64,000 nt of DNA from an uncultured Paludibacter sp. (lineage in GTDB: Bacteria > Bacteroidota > Bacteroidia > Bacteroidales > Paludibacteraceae). The stretch is from NCBI GenBank assembly GCA_937897985.1, contig CALCBD010000004.1, positions 62,001-126,000 on the forward strand, given 5' to 3'. Below the pieces are notes generated by a model. That model searched no databases. It had not been told where the DNA came from and saw only the letters and a program-made list of their open reading frames with translations. Shown one piece after another: positions 35,494 through 46,000 of the stretch (the stretch's first letter is position 1; every line of letters starts with the position of its first letter). Both the position numbers and the translations under genes were made by a program.

Positions 35494-36501
35494 ATGAGTA
35501 CAATAGAGCAAACATATGAAAATCAGTTCAAAAAGATTCTTGAATTGATTAAATCAACCCGACAACGGGTTCTGAAAACGGTTAATACTGAACTTATTGA
35601 CTTAAACTGGATTATTGGAAAATTCATTTCAGAGAATTGTACTCAAAACAACTGGGGTGAAAGTACTGTTGAAAAAATGTCAAAGTTTATCATTGAACAG
35701 GAACCTGACATTAAAGGCTTTTCTCCTCAAAATCTCTGGAGAATGAAGCAATTTTTCGACACATATTCTAAGGATGAAATTCTCGCACCACTGGTGAGAG
35801 AAATCAGTTGGACTAACAATTTGCTTATTTTATCCCGGACAAAAGACCGAAATGAAAAAGAATTTTACATTCGTTTGACGATCAAAGAAAATTATTCAAA
35901 AAGAGAACTTGAAAGACAACTTGAAAGTGGATTTTATGAACGTACAATGCTCTCAGGAAATATTATATCGCCGGTATTACAAGAAATTCACCCGAATATA
36001 AAACACGTATTTAAAGACAACTATGTTCTTGAGTTTTTGAATTTACCTCACAAATATTCTGAAAAAGAATTTCAAAAGGCAATCATAACAAATTTGAAAG
36101 ACTTCATTTTGGAGTTTGGAAAAGATTTTACATTTCTTGGAGAAGAATTTCCAATTCAGGTTGGAAATGAGGATTACTTTATTGATCTTCTATTCTTTCA
36201 CCGTGAACTACAATGTCTGGTCGCAATTGAATTAAAAATCGGAGCTTTTAAACCTGAATATCTTGGAAAAATGAATTTTTATCTTGAAACACTCGACAGA
36301 AAACTTAAAAAGAATCACGAAAACCCAAGTGTTGGAATAATTTTGTGTAAAACAAAAGACCAAAATGTGGTTGAGATATCACTAAGCAGAAGCCTTTCAC
36401 CAACTTTAATTAGTGATTATCAAACAAAACTTATCGACAAAGATTTACTTAGTAGAAAATTGAAAGAAATCTTTGACAATGAAGACAACAATATCAACTG
36501 A
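35494..36501 (+). CDS. DUF1016 (YhcG-type) PDDEXK nuclease-domain protein
   Basis: A 335-residue protein with two domains. The N-terminal DUF1016 helical domain (about 1-150) shows LIDLNWIIGKFI, GFSPQNLWRMKQFFDTY and REISWTNNLLILSR. The C-terminal PDDEXK nuclease domain (about 185-320) has the core YFIDLLFFHRELQCLVAIELKIG, giving the D...E-x-K catalytic triad. The family is widespread in mobile and defence-rich DNA and is often near restriction-modification genes, but its biological role is unsettled. The gene is more AT-rich than its neighbours, stands alone and is preceded by repeat A, which suggests acquisition by transfer. Confidence 0.88.
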   Translation: MSTIEQTYENQFKKILELIKSTRQRVLKTVNTELIDLNWIIGKFISENCTQNNWGESTVEKMSKFIIEQEPDIKGFSPQNLWRMKQFFDTYSKDEILAPLVREISWTNNLLILSRTKDRNEKEFYIRLTIKENYSKRELERQLESGFYERTMLSGNIISPVLQEIHPNIKHVFKDNYVLEFLNLPHKYSEKEFQKAIITNLKDFILEFGKDFTFLGEEFPIQVGNEDYFIDLLFFHRELQCLVAIELKIGAFKPEYLGKMNFYLETLDRKLKKNHENPSVGIILCKTKDQNVVEISLSRSLSPTLISDYQTKLIDKDLLSRKLKEIFDNEDNNIN

Positions 36502-36519
36502 ACCTAACATACACTTTAG

Positions 36520-36620
36520 TTATAAGCTGGCAAACCTGCATTTCGCTCCCGAATTCTATCAGGATTGATCCCGCTCCCGGAACTTGCTGTGTATCGGAAA
36601 TTCCAAATGCCTGTAGTAAC
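36520..36620 (+). repeat. Intergenic repeat module, copy B (before the PsbP-like gene)
   Basis: Contains TTATAAGCTGGC (36520-36531) and, 56 bp later, CTCCCGGAACTTGCTGTGTAT (core from 36574), matching copy A over the core and copy C at the GCTGGC block. The distal GGGTAA/CTGTGACC part is diverged (TCGGAAATTCCAAATGCCTGTAG). Confidence 0.55.
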
Positions 36621-36698
36621 AGTCGTCAGAATTAATTTTAAATATCTGGAAAACAAGTAATAATTTGCATAATATCAACAATTAACACAAAACAAAAC

Positions 36699-37250
36699 AT
36701 GAAAAAAATTCATTTTTTAAGTCTGACATTTTTACTATTTAGTTTAATCTCTTTTGGACAAACAACTCAGAAAAACACATTAAAAGCAACAGAAACCGGT
36801 TGGAAAGTTCTTAACGGGGAAAAATATTCTATTCAGTATCCGGACAATTGGGAATTAAATAAATCCGGACAAATGGGATCGAGCTTCTTTATTTTCTCAA
36901 GACTATCTTCACCAAATGACAAATTCAGAGAAAATGTAAACCTGATAGTCCAAAGTTTAAATGGACAGAAAATAAATCTCGACAAGTATGTTGAAATCTC
37001 AGAAGAACAAATAAAATCATTAATTTCTAACGGGAATCTGATTGAAAGCAAGAGACAGAATATAAATGGACATGAATTCCAAAAAGTAATATATACAGGT
37101 GATATGGGAATTTTCAAACTCAAGGTTGAACAGTATTATTGGGTATTAAACGGACAAGCTTATATTTTGACCTTAACCTGCGAAAAAAATCAATTTGACA
37201 ATTATAAGTTAACCGGAGAGAAAATTTTAAACAGTTTTAGACTAAACTAA
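36699..37250 (+). CDS. Exported PsbP-like protein
   Basis: A 183-residue protein with a signal peptide (about 1-20, ending SFG). The mature part begins with a short strand and then KYSIQYPDNWELNKSGQMGSSFFIFS, typical of PsbP/DUF1795-type alpha-beta domains (beta-hairpin, Y-P-x-x-W), and ends with YYWVLNGQAYILTLTCEKNQFDNY...ILNSFRL, the closing strand and helix. Bacterial members are periplasmic proteins of unknown role. Preceded by repeat B and followed by repeat C; codon use is AT-rich like the DUF1016 gene. Confidence 0.7.
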   Translation: MKKIHFLSLTFLLFSLISFGQTTQKNTLKATETGWKVLNGEKYSIQYPDNWELNKSGQMGSSFFIFSRLSSPNDKFRENVNLIVQSLNGQKINLDKYVEISEEQIKSLISNGNLIESKRQNINGHEFQKVIYTGDMGIFKLKVEQYYWVLNGQAYILTLTCEKNQFDNYKLTGEKILNSFRLN

Positions 37251-37276
37251 AAATCTTCACTAAATACAAGCCTCGC

Positions 37277-37421
37277 TCATAGGCTGGCTGTTGTGAAGTT
37301 TTCCCGTGATAGCTATCGGTTTAGCTTCCACTTTTACTTTATCGTTCAACGAAAGCGAACGCTCCCGGGACATGCCGTATATGGGTAACACCTGTGACCA
37401 AAGACCTGTTCGCTATTTGTA
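37277..37421 (+). repeat. Intergenic repeat module, copy C (before the Fic remnant)
   Basis: TCATAGGCTGGC (37277-37288), CTTTATCGTT (37337-37346), CTCCCGGGACATGCCGTATATGGGTAA and CTGTGACCAAAGACC align with copy A (35315-35427). The spacing between the first block and the CCCGG core is 87 bp, about 30 bp longer than in A and B. Confidence 0.6.
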
Positions 37422-37508
37422 ATTTAAAAAAATGAATGCTGCAATGCCATCTCAATAAAATTGTTTATCTCTGATACTATCAAATGATACTATCACAAAG
37501 AAAAGGTT

Positions 37509-37726
37509 ATGAAACCACCGTATGAAATAGCGTTTTATATTTTACACTAACATCTTCTGTATCAGAAAACATCAGTGTAATTAAATCAGCAAAACTAATT
37601 AAAACACCTATTGAATTACGAAATGCCATTGAATTGTATTCGAAACTTGATGAATTCGATGCATTTGATATTGATTCAATGAGTCGTAATATTCACCACA
37701 GAGACCAAAGAGCACAGAGTTTTTAA
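37509..37726 (+). pseudogene. Remnant of a Fic-family protein (N-terminal fragment, frameshifted and internally deleted)
   Basis: ATG at 37509 opens with MKPPYEI then a stop after YILH. Switching frame at 37547 gives LTSSVSENISVIKSAKLIKTPIELR joined directly to NAIELYSKLDEFDAFDIDSM. The opening MKPPY-I...IL, the SVSE-I motif and the later NAI-x-x-Y-x-x-L-x-x-F segment are the landmarks of the N-terminal domain in Fic/DUF4172-type proteins, but about 50 intervening residues (the SS-x-IEGN region) and the whole catalytic HPFxxGNGR domain are missing. It is dead and cannot act as an AMPylator. Confidence 0.6.
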
Positions 37727-37848
37727 GTACTAATATTCAAGCATTTTCATTGCTTTCTCCGAATCTCTGTAGTTGTAAAAATTTAGCACGGATACACAAA
37801 GTGTACAGAGTTTTTTTTATCTGTGTTCTCTAAGTTTCAATGTGTTTT
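37694..37848. repeat. CACAGAG-type intergenic repeats with T-runs
   Basis: Two stretches, CACCACAGAGACC...GCACAGAGTTTTT (about 37694-37724) and CACGGATACACAAAGTGTACAGAGTTTTTTTTATCTGTGTTCTCT (about 37787-37831), resemble the terminator hairpin at 58550-58592. The second can form an imperfect hairpin around the T-run. The rest of 37727-37941 holds no gene, only AATTATGAATT-type repeats near 37913. Confidence 0.45.
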
Positions 37849-37941
37849 AGATTCAACATCCCCCTACCCAACGAAGGGTGAAGTTTTGCTCAGTTTTAGT
37901 GTTCCCGGTGTAATTATGAATTGTGAATTATGAATTTAAAA

Positions 37942-39921
37942 CTATTGATTCATTCTTTTTTTCCCCTCTTCGAGCCATTTAATAAATTTCTCAGGACTTT
38001 CGTCAAAACCATAGGATTTATTGAGTGGTAAACCTGAATTGTCGAGGATAACATAGAATGGCTGAGCATTCGATCCGAATTTTACCCGTTGCAGATAACT
38101 CCATTTATCGCCAATGGTATTTATTTTTCTTGTTCGTCCGTTTTCGGTAACCTCATATGGTTTTGTCAATGCAGTTTTATCATCCACAAATACGGAAATA
38201 AGCACGAATTCCTTTTCAAGCAGGTTTTTCACTCCGGGGTCAGTCCACACTGCAGCTTCCATTTTACGGCAGTTTACACAACCAAAGCCGGTAAAATCAA
38301 CCACCACCGGTAATCCTTTTTGAGCAGCATAAGCCATACCAAGATCATAATCGGTAAATGCCGGATGAACTTCAGAATCGTAAAGATTAAAATCCTGTGT
38401 ATACAGTGGAGGCGAAAACGCGCTTACAGCTTTCAATGGAGCTCCCCAGAGTCCGGGGATCAGATATACAGCAAAAGCGAGTGAAACAATGGCCATAAAA
38501 GTACCCAAAACCGAACTGTGTTTCGATTCGCTGTCGTGAGGAAAACGGATTTTACCCAGCAAATAAAATCCTAACAAAGCAAATATCACTATCCATAACG
38601 AAAGGAATACTTCGCGGTCGAGAATTCGCCAGCCGTAAGCCAGATCAGCTACCGAGAGGAATTTCAGCGCTAATGCCAGTTCAAGAAAAGCCAATACTAC
38701 TTTAACGGTATTCAACCAGCCTCCCGAACGCGGCAACGACTTGAGCATTGACGGGAAAATAGCAAAGAACGTGAATGGAATTGCCAGTGCAAGGGCAAAT
38801 CCAAACATTCCTACCGCCGGAGCAAGAAGCGAACCAGTGGATGACACCTGCACAAGTAAAGTCCCGATGATAGGCCCGGTACATGAAAATGAGACAAGTA
38901 CTAATGTAAATGCCATAAAAAGTATGCTGATAAAACCTGCGGTTGAATCGGCTTTTGCATCAAGTTTTGTCGACCACGAAGCAGGTAAGGTAATTTCGAA
39001 GGCTCCGAAAAATGAAACTGCAAAAACCACCAGTAACGCAAAGAAAATCAGGTTAAATACTGCATTGGTGGACATGCTGTTCAGTGCACTTGCACCGAAA
39101 ATAATGGTAATCAGAATTCCGAGTGTTAAATAGATAAACACAATGGCAAGTCCGTACAGAAAAGCATCACGACGGCCACGGCTTTTATTTTCCGAGCGTT
39201 TAAGAAAAAAACTTACAGTCATAGGAATGATAGGCCATACGCAGGGCGTAAAAAGGGCCAGAAACCCTCCTGCAAGTCCGGCAAGAAAAATAAGCCAAAG
39301 CACCATTTCTCCCTTATTATCCTTCGAATCACCAAATGCCCGGAGTTGCTCAATAACAGGAGTCCAGTAATCTGCCGTGCCCGGAGTTATATTCGTTTCA
39401 GTCCGGAGAGGTTTAACATTTAAAGAATCAGCCACGACGACGGTAGTAGAGTTATTTTCGGCAGTAACTGACTTCGATCCTAAATCAAAATTTTCCTGAG
39501 CAGGAGGTGTACAGGTTTCGTCGTTACAGCTCATGTATTCCACATAACCTTTTATCCTGACTTTGGCTGCATCCTTAAAACTGATTTTCTGAACAAAGAC
39601 AGCTTCATCGGCATACCAGGTCAATTTCATATCGAAATTGGGATCATAAATTTCCCTGATTTTTGAAATACCCTGTACTTTTCCTTCTGCTTTTGCATTT
39701 TTAAAACTTTCAAAAACAAAAGTTGTTGGTCTTGGACCATCTTTCGGGATATTCATGCCATAAAGATGCCATCCTTCGTCAATGGTGGCCCTGAATATAA
39801 TGTCGGCAGTAGTTTTACCCGTCATTTTCAGTTCAATGTTCCATTTTACAGGTTCAAGGATTTCGGCAAACGTACTGAATGCTACCAACAATGTGAAAAT
39901 CAAAAAATATAATCTTTTCAT
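37942..39921 (-). CDS. dsbD: DsbD-type thiol:disulfide interchange protein
   Basis: About 659 residues carrying reducing equivalents from cytoplasm to periplasm. A signal peptide (MKRLYFLIFTLLVAFSTFAE) is followed by an N-terminal DsbD-alpha-like domain with SCNDETCTPP (Cys pair), a membrane core of about eight TM helices with redox cysteines in LFTPCVWPIIP and FSCTGPIIGTLL, and a C-terminal thioredoxin domain with FTGFGCVNCRKME (CVNC active site). The start is ATG 39921; the longer frame to 39972 adds 17 residues ahead of the signal. An AATTATGAATT-type stretch lies just past its 3' end. Confidence 0.93.
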   Translation of the reverse strand: MKRLYFLIFTLLVAFSTFAEILEPVKWNIELKMTGKTTADIIFRATIDEGWHLYGMNIPKDGPRPTTFVFESFKNAKAEGKVQGISKIREIYDPNFDMKLTWYADEAVFVQKISFKDAAKVRIKGYVEYMSCNDETCTPPAQENFDLGSKSVTAENNSTTVVVADSLNVKPLRTETNITPGTADYWTPVIEQLRAFGDSKDNKGEMVLWLIFLAGLAGGFLALFTPCVWPIIPMTVSFFLKRSENKSRGRRDAFLYGLAIVFIYLTLGILITIIFGASALNSMSTNAVFNLIFFALLVVFAVSFFGAFEITLPASWSTKLDAKADSTAGFISILFMAFTLVLVSFSCTGPIIGTLLVQVSSTGSLLAPAVGMFGFALALAIPFTFFAIFPSMLKSLPRSGGWLNTVKVVLAFLELALALKFLSVADLAYGWRILDREVFLSLWIVIFALLGFYLLGKIRFPHDSESKHSSVLGTFMAIVSLAFAVYLIPGLWGAPLKAVSAFSPPLYTQDFNLYDSEVHPAFTDYDLGMAYAAQKGLPVVVDFTGFGCVNCRKMEAAVWTDPGVKNLLEKEFVLISVFVDDKTALTKPYEVTENGRTRKINTIGDKWSYLQRVKFGSNAQPFYVILDNSGLPLNKSYGFDESPEKFIKWLEEGKKRMNQ

Positions 39922-40034
39922 TTTTAATACTTTATATTGTAAAACAACTTTATGATTGAAATTGTTTCGCAAAATTAATCATCGGCATGAATATATGAAT
40001 ACTTATTCATGTGTATTTGTAATTATTAACAGCT

Positions 40035-40056
40035 TTTAGAAAACACATTTTCTAAA
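40035..40056. terminator. AT-rich hairpin downstream of sprA
   Basis: TTTAGAAAA / TTTTCTAAA with a 4-nt loop CACA lies just past the sprA stop. The stem is long but AT-rich, and the following T-tract is poor. Confidence 0.4.
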
Positions 40057-40065
40057 GAGATGAGA

Positions 40066-43000
40066 TTACCTGGTCAGCATAAATTTAAAACTTAACCCGA
40101 AATTAGTTGATGAAACAGGAAAAGTTGTAGAAATAAGCGGTGTAGTCATCTGTCGATCGAAGAACATTTGAATGTTAACCTTCGAACTGAAAACATAATC
40201 GGCAATGATTTTAAGTGAGAATAATTTATTTCCATTTGAAGCCTGAGTCAAGTTTTCATCTATTTTTCTTAATAAAGTTTTAATGTCTTTATAAGAAATA
40301 TCCGCGTTCAGTTTGAGGTCATTTTTCACCCTTGACTGCTGGTTGTTTTTCAGCCGCAGAATGACGTCAAAATCTTTGACAAGGTAACCAACTCCCAGGG
40401 TAAATTCATCAGCAGTAGATTCAATCAACTGTGTACTTGACAAATTAAGTGATAAAGTTCTTTGTTTACCATATTTCAGAGTCGTAGTCATGCTGTTTTT
40501 TAACACTGCATTGATACCAATCAGCGGACTGAACTGTTCGACCATCGAAACCGATGAAATGTCATAAGGTGATGATGGAATCGGATTATCAGACTGAACA
40601 TCCCTGACATAACCAAGTGCATTATTGGTTTCGTCCATAGCAACCCATGTGGAATAAGATGTATAATTTCCAATGCTGTATCTACAGGTATAGGCATGAG
40701 TCAGACTTATGGATTTAAAATTATCTTTCACCCACTGAATACGTGACAATCCGTCATAATTCAGGCGCCAGTTGGGCAAAATACTTAAAATTGAAAGGAA
40801 CGGATTTGTATCGACAGTATTGACATCTCTGCCTGTATATGCTGCCAGAAAAGCCGGAATAAGCACATCGGTTGAATTCGGACCATAGGCACCAAGAGCC
40901 GGGTTAAATTTACCCAAATCGGTTCCTTTCAGGAATCCGGTTGTAGGATATTGAGTGTCCCGATACCTGTTATTTAATCTGTCGGCAATGATCTGACGGT
41001 TGGCAATGAACTTATCGAACACTTCCGAAGCATAGTTTTTATCGGCAGAACCTGTTTTTTTGAATGCTGTACCGATTGCTATCTGTGTAATATTATAACT
41101 TCCGTTGAAAGTTCGGGGCATACCATCGAACATATATTGAATGGTGGTATTATCAGCAGTATACCGTTTGGCTTCCAGATCAATTTTAAAACCCGGAATA
41201 GGTTCGAGGCTTGCTTTGATTTCCATATCGGAAGTGAAAGCCGTTTGAGCCGGATTGACAATCGAATCGCTCATGTAAAGCCAGTCATTATTTTTTGCAT
41301 TCTGAATGGTATTATCATCAAAGAAACCGAAAGTATAAGCATATCCCGGGGCTTTTATACCATGAATATCTGTAGTTTGTCCAAGGAATCCGGCTTCCGG
41401 TTTAAATCCGGGCAATACCATACTGTTCGATTGACGATATGTAACAGAGGCCCTGCGAATCATCATCAGGAATCTGGCAGTAAAATCAGCAAAATCTTTT
41501 CCAGCGCTCTGCATATTCGGGTCGAGTGTTACGATGCTTACCGAAACACTGTCGGCATCAATTTTAGGTGATAAATCAATGCTTGTCGGGCCTGTGGTTT
41601 TGTAACTCACCGAAATAGGTTTGCCATTTTTATCGAGCAGGGCAAGTGAAATTTTCTCGCTTCCGAGGCGGTGATTAACCGTGAATTTTTTATCTTTTTC
41701 AAGTTTTATAATCTGCTTAAAATTCTTTGCCTGAAATTTTTGAGGATTAGCATTTTGCATACTGAATTTTCGATTAACTTCTTTCAGGTACTTCGATTTA
41801 TTATAAAAACTTTCAAAATTCAGTTGTCCGTCGGCCGACCATGCTCCCATTGTCGTGGCAACATTACCTACATTGGTCGAACCCGCAAGTTTAGCCGAGC
41901 GGTTCCAGCTATAGGTGGAATTGTAGGATGCGTTGGCAGTTATCCAGTCGAGCAAAGGTATTTTATTGACGGGCAATGTCCACGAAGCAGAAAAAACCTG
42001 TTGATAAGTATACGGACTACCCAGTTTTCTGATTTTTGACCATACTGAATCCCGCCATTGTTCATAATATTGTTTACCAATTTCGGGAGTAAAGTAAGGT
42101 TCTTCAATGTTGGCATTCATTGCCGTTTGAAGACTGAATCGTATGGCTTTTGATAAATCGTATTTGATATCAAAATTACGGTTCCACATAAAATCCTTAC
42201 TGAAATTCAGATCGAAACCGTTAGTGGGATCTACCTGAGTCAGTTCACGCAACTTCACCTGCGAGAATCGGCGGTTCATATCTGTATTGAAACTTACAGA
42301 TGAAGGTAAATAATTGAAATTGAAATCGGAAAACAATTTATATGCAGGTTTTTTCAGTGCCTTTACGTTTTTAAAGGGTTCGACAGGTTGCGAATTAAAT
42401 GCAAAATTATAATTCACTGCAGCCCGCTCCTGTTTTTCGAGATTTCTTTCGACCTCCGGACTTGTCTGATTACGTTCGCTATAGGAGTAGGTGAAAGTAA
42501 CGTTGGCCGGATCGTAGAATTGAGGCTTTTTGCTGCGGATATTTACCTTCGCCGAAGAAATATTAAAGCTTTTCGACGAACTTACAGTTTGCGAAACCAT
42601 TACCAATGTATCTCTTTGTTGTTTATTCTGTATATTCGAAAGTGCATCCGACAACAATACATCTTCGTCTAAAGGATTATATTTCGGAGTAACTGTTTCG
42701 TTGGTGTACGAAAAATAGGCCGGCAACATAATTTTAGCCTTTTCGGGCAGAAAACGTCCCAATTCCATATTGGTGGAAAAATTCATTTGGTAGAGATCGT
42801 CTTTCCGGCGGTCCATCACGTTACTTTCGATGCTTCCGTAACCTGCTGTTTCTACACGTCCCGAAAGGTTGACGGCACCAATATCCGATAATCCGAGAGC
42901 CATATTACCCATAGCAGCCCAACCACCACCTTCGTCGAATTCTGACATACGAAGTTCGTTAACCCAGATTTCTCCCGATTTTATTTCAGAACCAACATTT

Positions 43001-46000
43001 CTGATACCAATCATTATATTTTCGACATCCGATATGGATGGATTCCCTACCACACGGATTTTATTTTTACCCTTGTCGTAAAAAGGAATCAGGTCTGAAA
43101 TGTACGATCCATCCTGTTTCGATTTATTACGCATAAGTTTTGCTTCGGTCAGTACCGAGAACGGGAAATCGAACATATTTTCGGTGGGCCACACAGTTTG
43201 ACGTTCGGAGTCCGACTCGCCGGAATATTTTCCTGCCGGAGTAAGTTTCAACGGGATTTCATATTCGTAATAATTGTTGGTCATATCCGAACCCAGGCGG
43301 ATAAAGCAGGACAATTCGTAATCATTTAAACTACGTGTATCATCCGGTAATTTTTCGGCATGAACAAACATTTGCAGTCGTTTATACTGACGCATATCGA
43401 ACGAAGTGTTTTTGTACACACCCCTTGCGTCTTCAGGAGCAAGCTGAGTAACTTTCATAACCATCGATTGCTCATTAAGTTGAAGTATCTGAGTCTGACC
43501 GGGGTCAACTTCACGGGTAATTCCCGGAGGTAACACATAGTTTACAGGAGATTTCTCCGAATTTTCCTCAATATTTACAGCCTGAACATCTAACTGACCA
43601 TCAGATGTCGGTAATTTTCCGACCGGAAATAAATTCTTGGTATACGAACGCCATTCACCACGGACCAAATCGAGAGAGGCAAAACGCAGGTGAGTTTCTT
43701 TTTCAAAACCGGTCATAAACAAACGGATAAACCGGATAGATTTAAAATTACGGATATTGCCAATCTTGTCATTAAACTCCCTGACCGGAATTTTGAACTG
43801 ATACCAGGTAACCGGTTCGGAATTTCCGTTGGCAAGGTTTACAGTAGAAGTATAACTATCGGTGATATGATTCATGCCAATCTGCATCGAATCGCGTTTG
43901 ATAGCAACTTTATACTGGAAATATTTTTCATATTCATTAAGCGTATTATCACCGTTGATATCTTCAATATCGGGAAGTGAAGTTGCCGAAGTAGCATAAT
44001 CTTCAGTTGTATTGTCGGCGTCGGGCGAGTTTCCTTCAGTACCGTTGTAATGCTTGTACCGGGTAATGATATCTGCATTTTCAGCGTCATATTCGCTCGA
44101 TTTGTAGAATCTGTAATTATCACCTGATGGGTCGTTGAGAGCAGAAAACTTATCATTTTCCATTCGTTGGCGCGCTTCGGGAGTAAGCTTCGACTTAATT
44201 TGCCCGACATAATCGCTATATGTCGGAAATTTTAACTCATCTTCGGTCGACAGACCATCCAGACCAACATCCTGTGCAAGACGTGAGCCGGGAGTATTAT
44301 CAAAAGCCGTTACAGTCGACTGGGATTTAGGCACACGTCCCCAGATGGTCGACTCGGTTTTGGTTTCGTCTTTATCAACGGGCATTCCGTTTTCGAAGAA
44401 TTTTTTACCATCTTTCAAAATATCCTCACTGATATCGCCGAGATTAAGGTACAATTCACCACCTTTGTCGGTTCCGTTTTTATCATATATAAACGGATCC
44501 ATCATCCAGAATTCGATGTATTCAATATTGGAAGTTTCAAAATCGGTAGCGTCTAATTTCCGCATAATTCCACCCCATCGTTTTTTCGGATTCGTGAGAT
44601 AACCATTGGCATCCATTCCGTCGACATCAAGATTATAAGGACCCCGTTCGGTTGGGAAAAACGACAGGTTTAAAACCGTCAGAATTGAGGGGTTATACGA
44701 CAAATAGCTTTTGTTTGGAAAAACTTCTTTAATCAACACATCGCGGGTATAATGATTGGACTGTGATTCGGTATTATTACGAAGATTTACGGGAGTTGTA
44801 CGTCCCGGATTTTTCGAATTAAGTATCTGATCTACATAATACCATGCAAAAAGTGCCCTGTTTTTTCCATATTCAATTGTCGAAAGAGCAGCTTCGGGGA
44901 ACGAAGGCTCATCAGGTCCCGGATTCGGATTGTATGGAGTTGATGCCAGATACCAGTTGGCCGGATAATGGAGGTCGATTGAGGTTTTGGTCGACTCAAA
45001 ATCGTCGATATAGGCTAAACCCTGAGAGCCCACGACGTTGGAATGTCCCGGAATAAGCTGAGCAAACTCAGCATTTATCGCAAATGTTGAAGGCTTGGTA
45101 GCATTCACAAATGGCAGTTTGTCGAGCATATTGGTAAGCCATTGCGATTGTCCCCTCCACGAAGTATTTAATCCCCAGATGGTATTTGAGATGGGTTCAT
45201 TTCCTGAATTTACTTTTTTAGTAAGCGGAATCTCGGATAAATGCATGATGGTTCCACCCAGACTGAAATCCTTATTGAACTGATATTCCAAATGAGAACC
45301 TACAAGTGATTTGCGCTGCATGTTGAACATGGACTGATTCTCGAGTTTCACATCGATATTGGTCCCCGATTCCAGAATTGACTGATTAAGAATGGAAACG
45401 GAACCCATATTATAATCGACCGTATAATCAACATTTTCAACAAGTGTAGCTCCACCGGCAGTTACGGTAACCGATCCGCGCGGTACATTCATCGCATTCA
45501 GCCTGATTTCGGAACCGCTCGATGATTTATATTCGCCCACCAGTTTAAATTTGTTTTTTTCGCTCAATTCCTGAGCCACCACAAGGGTAGAATCATATAA
45601 TTCCTGGAATATATATTTTTTGGCAATGTTATCATCCCCGATTACTTTTTTCAAATGTGACCCGAAAGGTTCGAGTACAGGAAAGAATATTCTGCCTGAT
45701 GATGATAAAACTGTGACTCCTTCAATATAATCAAATTTCCCATCAGGATTTGGATTGTTTTTTACATCGAGTTTATCAAGATTCATTACTTTTAACAAAG
45801 TCTGATTCTTAATTTTGCCTTCGGACAAATACTGCATATCGGTTCCCACCGAATCGTTACGGTACACGATATTCAAAACGAATTTGTCGCTCTGTACCTG
45901 ATATGCTCCGAGCGAATATACGTTTTTCATCATCAAATCCCATAAAGCGAGTTGTGGTGACTGAGCAGTGCTTTTCAATAACTTAACAAACAAAGCATCA

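Noticed and set aside
35315..37421. True integron attC sites
   Set aside because: An RYYYAAC-like sequence (ACCTAAC) occurs in the intergenic DNA just before copy B, but there is no paired GTTRRRY in conserved position across the three copies, and no integrase gene in the window; the cassette idea is kept only in a general form.
44156..44210. Multiple long antisense frames within sprA, dsbD and the cargo genes
   Set aside because: They are mirror frames of well-supported genes with no domain content or promoter of their own.
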